The notes under the pieces were generated by a model, which worked only from the letters and a program-made list of their open reading frames with translations, made no database searches and had not been told where the DNA came from. This document shows, in pieces, positions 22,488 through 35,340 of a stretch of DNA of 64,000 nucleotides. The translations under genes were made by a program, and so were the position numbers. This DNA is from Allium sativum (lineage: Eukaryota > Streptophyta > Magnoliopsida > Asparagales > Amaryllidaceae). The DNA lies in the NCBI GenBank assembly GCA_030737875.1, contig CM060926.1, forward strand, positions 319,956,922-320,020,921, in the 5' to 3' direction. Positions within the stretch are counted from its first letter, which is position 1. The number at the start of each line of letters is the position of its first letter.

Positions 22488-23330
22488 CGAATAGCATTCA
22501 ACACATGAATTTCAATTCAACGAATGAATTTCAATTCAACACATGAATGTTCTCTATAGTTTGTATATATAATAAAAATGTGATTTTTATCGTTAAAACT
22601 ATTTATTTAAAATTCGAATAACATTCAACACATGAATTTCTATTCAACGAATGAATTTCAATTCAACACATGAATATTCTGTATAGTTTGTATATATATA
22701 AAAATATGATTTTTATCGTTAAAACTATTTTTTTAAAATTCGAATAACATTCAACACATGAATTTCAATTCAACGAATGAATTTCAATTCAACCCATGAA
22801 TATTCTGTATAGCTTGTATATATATAAAAATGTGATTTTTATCGTTAAAGCTATTTATTTAAAATTCGAATAACATTCAACAAATGAATTTCAATTCAAC
22901 GAATGAATTTCAATTCAACCCATGAATATTCTGTATAGTTTGTATATATATAAAAATGTGATTTTTATCGTTAAAGCTATTTATTTAAAATTCGAATAAC
23001 ATTTAACACATGAATTCCAATTCAACGAATGAATTTCAATTCAACCCATGAATATTCTGTATAGTTTGTATATATATAAAAATGTGATTTTTATTGTTAA
23101 TGCTATTTATTTAAAATTCGAATAACATTCAACACATGAATTTCAATTCAACGAATGAATTTCAATTCAACACATGAATATTCTGTATATTTTGTATATA
23201 TATATATATATATGTGATTTTTATTGCTAACGCTATTTATTTAAAATTCGAATAACATTCAACACATGAATTTCAATTCAATGAATGAATTTCAATTCAA
23301 CACATGAATATCAGTTTCAGCATATGAAAA
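22488..23330 (-). repeat. 126-bp minisatellite in element B 3' LTR
   Basis: The phrase CGAATAACATTCAACA recurs at 22615, 22741, 22867, 22993, 23119 and 23249 (period 126, last 130). Each unit also carries GAATTTCAATTCAACGAATG and a TTGTATATATATAAAAATGTG run. A first degenerate unit starts at 22488 and a ragged end follows at 23330. Confidence 0.9.
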
Positions 23331-24111
23331 TAATTTCAACAAATGAAAATTATTCTAACAAAAGAATATCGGTTTCATCATATGAAAATAATTTCAACAA
23401 ATGAAAATTATTCTAACACAAGAATATTTCAGAAAATTTCGGCAGCACAACGGCAGGGTAGTTAAAACCGGGACCGTTCCTGGTACGGTTCCTCGCTCTA
23501 CCATAAAACCTCGCAGTTTTTGACAATGAGGAATCATGCATCTAGTTCGCACCCAGGCGGCATGTTTTATTTTCATTTCCACAATTCTATTCTAATTTGT
23601 TTCTACCACAAAGGTATTTTTCAACCACAATATCAACCACAAACGATTATTTCCAACCATTTGTCATACTATATATTTCCACGCCAATCACAAGCAATAA
23701 ATATCGTCCATGGTCTGTGGACGAGGGGAGTATATATATATATATATTATTTCTATATTTCACTTGCATTTCAATACAATTCAAAGCATATATGTTTCAT
23801 ACAACGCTTGTATAATTTATACATAGCTAATATAACTTATACAATACATGTACCTGAGGTATATAATGCGTATATAATTTACACTTCGCTTATATAATTT
23901 ATAAAACACGATTCCATTCACATAATTTAATTTAGATTCCTCACCTTGGTTTTTGTAGTGCTAAAAATCGTAGGTAGATCAGGAAAATCCGCGGTCTCTG
24001 CTAGATGGTAGAGAGCCTCCTTGCTGTCCCGATGTTTCCTGTTTCATCGAATTTCATCAACACATGTGAAAGATATCATTTTTCAAAGTTCAGATAAAAC
24101 AAAGGTCTCAC

Positions 24112-24480
24112 CTTTTCAAACCTTCCAAACTAGGTTTTAATTTCACGCTCGATCCGCGAAGTATTGTCACGATCAGGTGCTGCAACGTCGAAGAGCTTCG
24201 AACAGGGTCTCCAGCGCCGGTGGTGGCACTCAACTCGAGCGCACGGCGGAGCTCCAAAGACGGCGTCTTCCTCGAGGTAAATTGACGCAAATACCAACCT
24301 ATATCTGACGAGGGTTGGATGGATTTTTAGAGGAGGGGAAGATGAACAGAAAAGCTAACTGGAGGGGGCGGTGAAAACGATCGTGGCGGCGGCGATCGGG
24401 CCTGGAAGCTTCGAATGCTTTTCCGTCGTTCGTTGATAGGGTTTTTCTTTTTGTTTTGACTGGTCAACGTAGTGAGAGAA
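24112..24480 (-). promoter_or_regulatory. GC-rich 5' leader inside element B LTR, ending in a splice donor
   Basis: In an AT-rich LTR this segment is GC-rich and reads, on the minus strand, like a plant gene leader. It has a CT-rich start (TTTATTTTCTCTCACTACG), an AAACCCTA telo-box-like word, GCCGCCGCC, and then a strong donor AAAAG|GTGAGA at 24112. The corresponding donor in the 5' LTR is at 34944. No canonical TATA box is clear; TTTAAATATAATGGG lies just upstream. The transcript of the element should begin here, which makes U3 only about 0.8 kb and R+U5 several kb. Confidence 0.5.
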
Positions 24481-25307
24481 AATAAAGGGGGTGGCCCATT
24501 ATATTTAAATTTTAAATTCCAAAATTATCCCTTTGAACAAACGAACACCAATTTCAACCCAACGACTGTCGCCCCTAGCTAAATACCCCCATCCCGGACA
24601 CAATGGGATATGTTTCGTTGGCCAATTCGACTGTTACAGTCAGTTATTTTTCAAATTAAAGCATAAAACATTTAATATTCAATTTGAACGTACATTTCAA
24701 TTTTCCAGGGCCACAAACTGAATCGAAAAATTCCAGAAAAATAAATCTAGCTTTGTTTTGACAATACGGTCCCAACAAAACCAGTTTCTTCGAATTCTGA
24801 GATCGTTTGCAAAATGTCTATTTTCTGGTCGACCCATTTTAACAGAAATTGACCAATCACATTTTCCTTTGCCCCGCTCACATACTAGCTTCAAAAATCA
24901 TGAAATTTGAAACCTAGCAATAGTTTGACATCCCGGATCCAACAAAAGTGGTTTCGTCGAATTCCGAGGTCGTTTGCAAAATGTCTATTTTCAAGGGCTA
25001 TATATTCTATATAGCGACCTTTCTGAAAATTCATTTGGCCATAACTTTTGGCTCCTACTATGAAACTACGATTTTTCAGATTCGTTAGAAAGGTATTCAT
25101 AAAAAGATTTAAATATTTTTGGTTTCACAAAAATCTGTTATACTTTCCACCCGGTACAGTCAGTCAAAGTTTGAGTTCAAATTTTCAAACTGCCTCACTA
25201 TTTCCAATACATTATTTTATTGAAATATTCCATTTCAATTGTTTAAATTCTTGACAATAACCAATTTTAAAAATTTTAAATTGGTTCACATTTTCCAGGT
25301 TGTTACA

Positions 25308-25342
25308 ATCTCCCCCACTTAAAACTTTTCGTCCCCGAAAAG
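25308..25342 (-). other. Element B polypurine tract and adjacent perfect hairpin
   Basis: On the minus strand a perfect stem-loop CTTTTCG-GGGA-CGAAAAG (25342-25325) is followed by TTTT and the polypurine tract AAGTGGGGGAGAT (25320-25308), then the LTR. The block is identical in the non-coding LARD (51153-51187). It lies beyond the pol stop at 25409. Confidence 0.85.
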
Positions 25343-25408
25343 GAAACAACAGCAAAGTAGGAAACAAAACGTAAATGCAAAGTATTGTAAAGGTACCTTG
25401 CACCGGAG

Positions 25409-27544
25409 TTAGTCAGAGATGTCCGCTCTGCATTTGGGGTAGGCTTGTTTGATGCTTTCCTCAGTCTCCCAAGTACAGTCTCTAGGATCACTACTCCACT
25501 GCACTTTAACTAAATGAATCTTTTTGTTCCTTAGCTCTCTAGTTTCTTTGCCAACGATCTTCAATGTCTCTCTTCTGACTGCTAATTCTGGAGTAATTTC
25601 CAAGTCCTGTTGTGCTGCTTCTTCTACAACAAGATCCGGATCATGCACATGTTTTCTGAGTTAATACACGTGGAACACATCATGCACTCCAGGCAGCCAA
25701 TCAGGTAATGAAACCCTATATGCAAGAGTTCCAATCCGTTCAAGTATAGGAAAGAGACCAATAAATCTCGGTGTCAACTTCCCAGTTTTGCCAAATCTGA
25801 TTACTCCCCTCATCGGAGAAACTCTTAAATAAACATAATCGCCAACGGAAAATGATAAATCTCTTCTTCTCGCATCAGCATAACTTTTCTGTCGGCTTTG
25901 TGCGGTTTTCAATCGCTTCTTGATGAAATCGACTTTATCTGATGCTTCTCGAATCATATCGGGCCCCAACACAAGTCTGTTGCCAGGTTCTACCCAACAT
26001 GCGGGAGATCTGCACGGTCTACCGTATAATGCTTCAAATGGAGACATTCCCAAACTTGCTTGATAGCTGTTGTTATAAGAGAATTCTACCAAATGTAAGT
26101 GATCCTCCCATGACCCGCCAAAATCAACAATGCAAGCCCACAGTAAATCTTCTAGAATTCTATTCACCCGCTCAGTTTGGCCATCTGTCTGAGGGTGATA
26201 AGCGGTGCTTAGATTCAATTTGGTTCCCAATTCGGTCTGGAATGCTTCCCAGAATTTGCTAGTAAATAGGGGATCTCTATCACTGACTATATTGAGCGGC
26301 ACTCCATGTAGTTTAACTATTTCTTTGAAGTAAATCTGTGCTAAACTTTGAGCCGTTATGTTGGATCTGACAGGTATGAAATGGGCAGTCTTCGTGAAGC
26401 GATCTACGATCACCCAAATACTGTCGTTTCCTTTCTTAGTTCGAGGCAAACCATCAATGAAGTCCATCGAAATCTGCTCCCACTTCCATCCTGGAATTTC
26501 TAATGGTTGTAATAATCCAGCCAATTTCTGCTGATCGCTCTTAACTAGCTGACAAGTGGAGCATCTGCTAACATATAATGAAATATCTCTTTTCATCGCC
26601 TTCCACCAAAATGTGCGTTTGAGGTCATTATACATTTTTCTCAGACCAGGATGGATACTGAGTTTGTACCAGTGACATTCGTCAAGCACTTCCCTTTTTA
26701 GCTCGGAGATGTCAGGAACACAAATTCTTCTCTTTAATCTCAGAACTCCCTCACTATCAACTTGGAAGCTGGAGTCTATGCCCCCCTTGATTCTTTTGAC
26801 CATCTCCTTAACAAAATTATCTTCTTTCTGAAGGGCCGAGATCCTGTCAATTAATGAAGACGTAATGGTAAAACTTGCGATGATTTCATTCTTTCGGCTG
26901 AGCGCATCTGCTACAACATTGGCTTTCCCCGGAGTGTATAGAATCTCAAAATCGTATGCTGCAAGGAATTCTAACCAACGCTGTTGTCTCAAGTTTAGAT
27001 CTTTCTGAGTGAATAGATACTTTAATGATTGATGATCGGTAAATAGTTCGAACTTCTCGCCCAATAAATAATGCCTCCAGATTCTCAAAGCAAACACGAT
27101 AGCTAACAACTCAAGATCATGAGTTGCATAGTTTCTTTCATGTGGCTTCAACTGACGGCTGGCATAAGCGACCACTTGGCCTTTTTGCATTAATACTGCG
27201 CCAAGCCCTCTAATAGAAGCATCTGTCCATACAGTCAAGTCCTGGTTTCCTTCTATAATTATCAATACGGGAGCAGTTGTCAATTTCAGTTTCAGCTCCT
27301 GGAAAGCTTCTTCACATTCGGGAGTCCATTTGAATTTCTCATGCTTCTTTGTAAGCTTTGTTAATACACCAGATATATTCGAAAAATCCTTAACGAATTT
27401 CCGATAGTAACTAGCCAATCCAAGGAAACTTCGAACTTCTATGGGGGTAGTAGGCTGTTTCCAGTCCTGAATCGCTGTAATTTTGCTTGGATCTAAAGTA
27501 ATCCCTTCTTTTGATACGACATGGCCAAGGAACTTAACTTCATC
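25409..27544 (-). pseudogene. pol: Element B RNase H, integrase and chromodomain
   Basis: From 27418 the open frame has RNase H acidic residues at D66, E103, D128 and D171. The integrase zinc finger follows (H249, H256, C286, C289), then the DDE core D319, D380, E416 with exact D,D(35)E spacing, and the G-D-x-V-Y-L-R-V-S-P-x-R-G-V block. A TAA at 25661-25663 interrupts. The same frame then runs 25648-25409 through the chromodomain-like end (L-R-N-K-K-I, V-K-V-Q-W, W-E-T-E). Such chromodomains steer integration to particular chromatin. The frame is continuous with RT apart from the TAG at 27545. A CAA-to-TAA change would explain the 25661 stop; that is inference. Confidence 0.9.
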
Positions 27545-28267
27545 CTACCAGAAGATACACTTTGAAAATTTAGCTTTCAAAACATTTCTCCTCAGAATTA
27601 CCAACACTTGTTCGAAGTGTTTTGCGTGCTCGCCTTTTGACTTGGAGTAGATTAAAATGTCATCGATGAAGACCAGAGCAAATTTATTCAAGACACCACG
27701 GAACACTCTGTTCATAAGATCGAAGAGGTATGCTGGAGCATTACACAAGCCGAACGGCATTACTAACCATTCGTAGAATAAATCGGGACCCCTAAAGGCT
27801 GTCAAAGGAACACAGTCTTCGGCTATACGTAATTGGTGGAAACCTGTAGCTAGGTCCATCCTGGAGAATACTCTCGCCCCATTTAATTGATCCAACAGAT
27901 CATCTATACGCGGCAAGGGGTATTTGTTCTTCAGTGTCTGCTTATTGAGATCTCGGTAATCAACACAAAGTCGTAGAGTACCGTCTGATTTCGGGACAAA
28001 CACTACTACTGCTCCCCAATCTGAAAAGCTTGGTCTGATCAGACCTTTCCAAAGCAACTCTCGAGTTTGGCTACCTAACTCCTCTTTTTCTTTCGGGGCC
28101 ATTCTCCTAATTGGGTGTACTACTGGTCGGGCATTCGGAATTAGATCTATTCTGATTTCAATTTCTCTTTGCGGAGGTAAGTTTTCGACTTCTTCAAACA
28201 CATCCGCATATTTTTTAACGACCGGTATCTTTTCTAATGAAGTGGGAGTAACTTCTAAAGAAACCAA
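27545..28267 (-). pseudogene. pol: Element B reverse transcriptase
   Basis: The RT domain is complete from P-I-R-R-M-A-P to the thumb. The V-D-Y-R-D-L-N and P-L-P-R-I-D-D-L blocks are present, as are the first catalytic Asp at residue 138 (S-R-M-D-L-A-T-G), V-M-P-F-G-L-C-N-A and the F-I-D-D catalytic box (residues 200-203). The TAG at 27545-27547 follows F-W and interrupts the frame, which is otherwise continuous with RNase H. At its 5' side the frame is shifted relative to the protease linker near 28270. Confidence 0.9.
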
Positions 28268-28427
28268 AATTCTTTTCTATCTGGATCTGAACCGAGACTT
28301 GGTATAGTGTTATGCCCAAGTTTTGTTTTAACTTTAACGATTCTTTTGGCACATTGAACTTCCGCCTTATATTTTGTTAACCATTCCGAACCGAGAATAA
28401 CATCTAATTCAGAGAAATTCATGACGA
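28268..28427 (-). pseudogene. pol: Element B protease-RT linker in a shifted frame
   Basis: A separate frame carries the conserved end of the retroviral-type protease domain, including F-S-E-L-D-V-I-L-G-S-E-W-L, and then a basic linker. It is out of frame with gag-protease (break near 28480) and with RT (break near 28270), so two indels have hit this part. Confidence 0.7.
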
Positions 28428-29657
28428 TTAACCTAAGGGGAAACTGTAGAAAGAATAGGGATGGGCACTCTGCAATATGAACTGAGAACCTCCTATCGGG
28501 TTTTGAAATTTAATTGGTTCTTTGAGCTTCCTTTGATTCAATTTTAACTTGTGAACAGTGTTACTAGAAATGAAGCTACGTGATGCACCAGTATCAAAAA
28601 GTACAGAAACAGGAATATTTTTAATGGTAAGGGTACCTCCCAAGACGTCGGGTTTACCTGATCCATCGGTGATAGGTGGCGGGGTCTCCCCGCCATAAAC
28701 ATGAGCCACCTGTGCATTCTTCTTCAAAGGACAATTCCTACTATAGTGACCTTTCTGATGGCAGTTGTAGCATTCGGCTGAGCTGCGGGGGTTCGGGTTT
28801 GAGCTTTCTGGATTTGCCTTCAGTCTCTTTGGGGCGGTGTACACATTTGAATAATGCCCTTTCTTTCCGCAGTTGTAGCAGCTTCCTTTGGGTATCCTTC
28901 CAGATTGCTGAGTAGCGGCTGCTGCATTGCTGGACTCTGGCTGATCTCCTAAAGCTTTGCGCTTGTTTCCAGCTTGGCTTTTGGCGCGGTCTAGGTTGGT
29001 GTTCCTCTCATCCAGATCTTCGTAGTTGCAGGCCATCTCTACCAATTTTGAAAATAGGAGTTTGATGTTGCTCATGGCCCGATCCTGGTACTTATGCCGT
29101 AGCCCCAATACAAACCTCTTATTCTTAGCTTTGGATGTCAAAATAAGCTCTGGAGCAAAGCGTGATAGCTGAGTGAATTTGTTGAGGTAGTCTTGGATAG
29201 AGAGATCTCCCTGCTGGAGATTAGCAAACTGATCACGCATCCGCTCTAAGGCCTGCTCAGGGATGAACTTTCCCTTGAACAGGATCTTGAACTCTTCCCA
29301 GGTCCTAACAGTATCCTCCTCATCCTCATTGGTGACGGCATCCCACCACAACTCGGCCTCCTCTTGCAAGAGCCAAGCACCCAAAATCGCTTTGTCGTGA
29401 GTTCCAAGTCTTATGCCTGTAAAAATCTTCTCACATGTCTTTAACCATGCCAAAGCCTCTGTCACTGTGCCAATGCCTGAAAAAGGTTTTCCACCGAGGT
29501 TTCTATACCTCTTTGCTAGTCGATCAAGATCGAAGTCCTGTGGTGCTGGTGGCTGAATCATAGGACCCTCTTCTGCTACGGGGATATTCCCCCATCCTCC
29601 AGCTTTGCCTGCTCGACCTCCTCGGCCACCTCTGGTTGCAGCTGCTCGCGTAGCCAT
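28428..29657 (-). pseudogene. gag-pro: Element B gag with zinc knuckles and protease active site
   Basis: The likely start is the ATG at 29657, followed by an Ala/Arg/Gly-rich N-terminus. The frame is open further upstream, but that part is leader and contains a splice acceptor. The capsid region carries A-x-x-W-L-x-x-C-E-K and W-W-D-A-V blocks typical of chromovirus gag. Two zinc knuckles follow: the first lacks its final Cys (Tyr instead), the second is an intact C-x2-C-x4-H-x4-C. The protease active site D-T-G-A-S has its Asp at 28593-28595. The frame ends at 28428 after an indel near 28480. Gag would form particles that package RNAs of this element and perhaps of the LARD. Confidence 0.88.
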
Positions 29658-29896
29658 CAAGTAATGTACTGTATAAGCAAGAAAAGAGTCAAGCTCACAG
29701 AAATGATAACTTTCATATATGATAAAGCAGGAGAACATATGGAAAGGAAATGATGTACTGATCAAATTGTTTTGCTAATCTGATTAGATCATTCTAGGAC
29801 ATCACTAATCCTATCTCTAATGAGCCACTCGCCTTAGAACACTACTGATTCTATTCTAACGAGGTGTTCAATGTGTTAGATTCCAGAACAAAGGTT
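29658..29896 (-). other. Element B internal leader with predicted splice acceptor
   Basis: On the minus strand CTTTTCTTGCTTATACAG ends at 29669, a textbook plant 3' splice site, 11 nt before the gag ATG. With the donor in the 5' LTR at 34944 it would remove about 5.3 kb. A stretch close to TTAGAGATAGGATTAGTG lies in this leader and is nearly matched in the LARD leader (about 50260-50290). Confidence 0.55.
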
Positions 29897-29915
29897 AACC
29901 AAAGCTCCGATACCA
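29897..29915 (-). other. Element B primer-binding site (initiator tRNA-Met)
   Basis: The minus strand reads TGGTATCGGAGCTTTGGTT two bases after the LTR end. It matches the initiator tRNA-Met complement TGGTATCAGAGC with one mismatch. Confidence 0.85.
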
Positions 29916-32900
29916 ACTGTGACGATCCCAAAATCCGTGTGATGGTATTAAGGATAATCATTGGAATATAACACATCAATCATCAAAGCAGAGTACAGAT
30001 AATAGCAAAAACAATTAATAGAATAATTTTACATGGATATGGCATCGGAATCATAACATGTAACAACATCAGAATAGCACAACGTAAGATATAACTTAGT
30101 AAATAAAAGGGGAATGATCAGTCACCATCGCCATAGGCGGAACATATACATACAGTGAGACATAATAAGGGTATCAGTCTACATCGCCTGAGGCGGTACA
30201 TAAACATATGATAATAAATACTGGAAGTAAAACAGTCTGCATCGCCATAGGCGGAATCATATACATAAGACAAGCGGAAAGTCAATAGCCAAAATACAAA
30301 TCTAATCCATCGCCATCAAGCCAAATGTGCACCTCGTACTGCAGTGCCTAGCCAAAAAAACCTGTCATCTGTGAACTAGGCTGCCCGTGTGAAAATAAGG
30401 GCACCCGAGTTTGCAAAGTGAAACAAACAACGAGTCAGTCATGGGACTGTTATGAGAAATCTACTTAACTGGTTAAACAACAGTAATAAGGCGAATCGTA
30501 GGACCACGCCACTTTCGCGGAACGGGTTTACTCCAGTGATTGCCGGTACATTTGAAACAAAGTGAATTCTTTAAAACAACACAATGCTTTTAAAAAGAAT
30601 GAAGCCGTTATAAGACTCAAGTCCCATCATTCAATGCAACACAAACCGGAGGATAGAGTTTTACATTATAACGGCCAAATATGCTTAATACGTGTAAAGC
30701 AAAATCATTTGATATTATTACTAGTGCATATATGTTTCAAAAGCGAATACCATCATAAATATCAATCATAGACGGCATAAGTGCCCCATACCACTATGTC
30801 GCCATGGTGGTTCTACAATTAAATCCGTTATTTTGTATTGGAAATTGGATTTCCGTCATGAGTCGAGGCAAGGGGCAAGCTCCTCTCCGCTTCGAGACAC
30901 TCTAGCAAATGCCTCAGGACTACACACTCTGGGTAACCCTTGGATCCTCCAAGGCCGGTCCTCCCTTACGTTTGTGGATTAGTTATTCCTGAACACACGT
31001 TTCCCGGTCCTAACAGACCCAATATCGAGGCACCTCATTCCAACAACCACAAGGATGAAAGTAATATAAATGTCAGCCAGTTTAAGCACTGACACCATCC
31101 ATAGCTAGAAAGAAACGTCGTGCACTCCTTGGGTCCTTATCCCGTTTTTGACTCATACCGAGGTGTGAGGCTCGCGAAACCATGCTATACACAAAGGCAG
31201 GACGCGTAGGCCGTGCTTTGATCATCGAACACAAGACTTTGCTTTGCAACAGAAGCCTTGATCACTGCATCTTGGCATGCCACATAGGCAATCCACTCCA
31301 TACGACTGATTTCTATCGATATATAACCTCTTAGCTCGTACATCTCAGAGAAGGGCATTAAGCAAAAGAATAAATTCTCCGCCGCCAAACAGATATATAT
31401 TTAACAGAGATCAATCAGTACAGAAAAAAATCCAATGTCAGACACACAGTCCATTTACACTTCCGTTCTGGGTCTGAACGAAACCGGAGGCACCATATTC
31501 CTCATATATCCGTACAATCAACACATGCGTTCAGACGACTACTACTTCCGTTCCTTCACGGTAGCTACTCCAATCATGAACCTCAGCAGCGCCCATCCAA
31601 CCAATACGAAGATCGTTGGTCTTGAATCGTCTTTGTATTTTCGCCTTCGAATCGTTCTATCATTTATCTGAAATGAGGGTTAGCTCGGCCTTTCCAAATA
31701 ATTCACGTATATGATAAGAATTCAAATCAATTATTTCCATGGTTATATTATTCGACATTCATATTTCAGTTCTTTAGTAAAATTTTCGTGTCAAACACAT
31801 ACAACCATCAAATATCAAGCAGATCAAGCCAAATTGGTTTATTTCCAATCCATGTTGCTTATAATATTTTATAACGATTTTTCGCCACTTTTATTTATTT
31901 AAAAATGGCCATATTTAATTAAACGACATTTCAGGTCATGCCGTGGCACTGGCGCTATTTTTCCCCTAATTTGTTTTACACATCTCCGAAAATCTAATCG
32001 TTGGATTTCTACAAAGTCTATACCACTGGGAAGATATTCCCAAAGCGAACCCAACGGTTCCAGTTTCGTGAAAATCCGACGGTCGGATTTTCCATACTAG
32101 TCGTTTGAATTTACGGTTTTAAAATACGAACTACAGCGTCGTTATTCGATTTAATGTAATTATATTTATATTTATATATAAATATAAATGATTCTGACAC
32201 TGTTTTTCTTCAGATTTGAATTAAACATTCCAGACAATCCAACCGTTGGATTTTTACAAAGTTGGTGCCTTTGGAAAGATATTTCCCAGGCGAACCCAAC
32301 GGTTGCGGTTTCCGGAAAATCCGATGGTCGGATCTCTCGTACTAATCGATTCAAATTACGATTTCAAAACACGAACTGAACAGCTTCGATTCCTTTCAAT
32401 TCTATTTATATATATATATATATATAGTTCATTCTTTAATTTCAATATCGTTTTCACTTCAAATATTTCACTAATGCCTTTATATTTCGAAAAATTTCGC
32501 CATAACCTCCTTTGTACGGGAAGGGGTTTGGAAATTTATTGGGCCGTGTTAGGTACCAAATAAATCCTATAAAGCATACACATATTTATAGTGATATATT
32601 CTAGTGTTTACAGGGGAGCGTGTATAGATAATAACTCCAGAGAATAAATTCTCGTCACCCTGTCAAGCCTGAGGGAGCGTGTATTTTTTATTACTCCAGA
32701 GGATAAATCCTCGTCACCTCGTCCCGTGTGGGAATAAATAGTCCATGTGCTGTAACTAATGACTAGAGAGACGTGATTATTGTCAACTCCAGACCCGTGT
32801 GGGGTTTTTATTAATCTGGAAATTTATCGTTATATTTTATATAGTCCATATCAGTCATCAGTTCAACCTGTAATATATTATCATCGCCATACAAGCCTCT

Positions 32901-33429
32901 CGCTCGTATGGTAAATTTTCAACCTCATCACACAAGCTCCAAATGCTTATGTGGAATATGATGAAGTATGCCTATCGTCAAGAAGTATGCCATGTAGTGT
33001 AGTTCAAAATTAATTGTTACTATCCTATGGCGATGTTTATTATTACACACAGAATAACCAGCACTCCGCATCCAATGGCATTCACAGGAGTTGATATAAA
33101 AATAAAATTGCGCAGCCAACTCATCAAGGCTTACCTATTTGTCGGGCACGCAAATAATTTCTTTACTCTACAGCTAATCCATTTTCCCTGTTTGACACAT
33201 GTATATATATGCAGAACAAAGCAAATAATAATATTTCTAGCGAACTAATATTTATTTCAACATGTGTGTATTTTTATCAAAGCGTATACATAATAAAAAT
33301 AATATTTTTATCATCAAAAATATTTATTCAACCCGTGAACGTTTTTAACACTTCATATTCACAATAAAAATGTAATTTTTATTGTCTAATCAATTTATTT
33401 AAAATACAAATAACATTCAACACATGAAT

Positions 33430-34210
33430 TTCAATTCAACACATGAATTTTCTCTACAGTTTGTATATATAATAAAAATGTGATTTTTATCGTTAAAGCT
33501 ATTTATTTAAAATTCGAATAACATTCAACACATGAATTTCAATTCAACGAATGAATTTCAATTCAACCCTTGAATATTCTGTATAGTTTGTATATATATA
33601 AATGTGATTTTTATCGTTAAAGCTATTTATTTGAAATTCGAATAACATTCAACACATGAATTTCAATTCAACGAATGAATTTCAATTAAACCCATGAATA
33701 TTCTGTATAGTTTGTATATATATAAAAATGTGATTTTTATCGTTAAAGCTATTTATTCAAAATTCGAATAACATTCAACACATGAATTTCAATTCAACGA
33801 ATGAATTTCAATTCAACCCATGAATATTCTGTATAGTTTGTATATATATAAAAATGTGATTTTTATCGTTAAAGCTATTTATTTAAAATTTGAATAACAT
33901 TCAACACATGAATTTCAATTCAACGAATGAATTTCAATTCAACCCATGAATATTCTGTATAGTTTGTATATATATAAAAATGTGATTTTTATTGTTAAAG
34001 CTATTTATTTAAAATTCGAATAACATTCAACACATGAATTTCAATTCAACGAATGAATTTCAATTCCACACATGAATATTCGGTATAGTTTGTATATTTA
34101 TAAAAATGTGATTTTTATTGTTAAAGCTATTTATTTAAAATTCGAATAACATTCAACACATGAATTTCAATTCAACGAATGAATTTCAATTCAACACATG
34201 AATATCGGTT
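33430..34210 (-). repeat. 126-bp minisatellite in element B 5' LTR
   Basis: CGAATAACATTCAACA starts at 33515, 33639, 33765, 33891 (one base changed), 34017 and 34143: periods 124 then 126. It has the same unit as the array at 22488-23330, with a similar but not equal set of variants. Confidence 0.88.
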
Positions 34211-34943
34211 TCAGCATATGAAAATAATTTCAACAAATGAAAATTATTCTAACATATGATTATTCAAAAAAATTTGGCAGCATAACGGCAGGGTAGTTAA
34301 AATCGGGACCGTCCCTAGTACGGCTCCTCGCTCTACCTTAAAACCTCGCGGTTTTTGACAATGGGGAATCATGCATCTAGTTCGCACGCAGGCGGCATGT
34401 TTTATTTTCATTTCCACAATTTTATTCTAATTTGTTTCAACCACAAAGGTATTTTTCAACCACAATATCAACCACAAACAATTATTTCCAACCATTCGTC
34501 ATACTATATATTTTCACGCCAATCACAAGCAATAAATATTGTCCATGGTCTGTGGACGAGGGGAGTATATATGTATATATTATTTCTATATTTCACTTGC
34601 ATTTCAATACAATTCAAAACATATATGTTTCATACAACGCTTGTATAATTTATACATAGCTAATATAACTTATACAACACATGTACATGAGGTATACAAT
34701 GCGTATATAATTTACACTTCGCTTATATAATTTATACAACACGATTCCATTCACACAATTTAATTTAGATTCCTCACCTTGGTTTTTGAAGTGCTAAAAA
34801 TCGTAGGTAGATCAGGAAAATCTGCGGTCTCTGCTAGATGGTAGAGAGCCTCCTTGCGGTCCCGATGTTTCCTGTTTCGTCAAATTTCATCAACACATGT
34901 GAAAGATATCATTTTTCAAAGTTCAGATAAAACAAAGGTCTCA

Positions 34944-35340
34944 CCTTTTCAAACCTTACAAACTAGGTTTTAATTTCACGCTCGATCCGTGAAGTATTGT
35001 CACGATCGGGTGCTGCAACGTCGAAGAGCTTCAAATAGGGTCTCCAGCGCCGGTGGTGGCACTCAACTCGATGGTCCCTGTAGCGCACGACGGAGCTCCA
35101 AAGACGGCGTCCTCCTCGAGGTAAATTGATGCAAATACCAACCTATATCTGATGAGGGTTGGATGGATTGATAGAGGAGGGGAAGATGAACAGAAAAGCT
35201 AACTGGAGGGGGCAGTGAAAACGATCGTGGCGGCGGCGATCGGGCATGGAAGCTTCGAATGTTTTTCCGTCGTTCGTCGATAGGGTTTTTCATTTTGTTT
35301 TGACTGGTCAACGTAGTGAGAGAAAATAAAGGGGGTGGCC
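34944..35340 (-). promoter_or_regulatory. GC-rich leader and splice donor in element B 5' LTR
   Basis: This is the functional-position counterpart of 24112-24480. It has a CT-rich start, AAACCCTA, GCCGCCGCC and the donor AAAAG|GTGAGA at 34944. From here the primary transcript would run leftward through U5 and primer site into gag. Confidence 0.5.

Larger units (their letters stand above)
17891..25307 (-). repeat. Element B 3' LTR (7417 bp)
   Basis: On the minus strand it runs from TGTAACAACCTGG (25307) to GGGATCGTGACA (17891). It is about 1.2 kb longer than the 5' LTR, mainly because of a 1158-bp internal tandem duplication (19067-21382). It lacks about 50 bp present in the other LTR near 30777-30828. 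Similarity to the 5' LTR is patchy: near identity by eye over about 18780-20220, but clear divergence elsewhere. Small ORFs here are repeated in the other LTR only because the whole LTR is repeated. Confidence 0.92.

Noticed and set aside
24108..24290. 60-codon ORF in the GC-rich leader of element B LTR as a gene
   Set aside because: The second LTR copy at 35063-35311 reads differently because of indels, and the segment fits an untranslated leader with a splice donor better.
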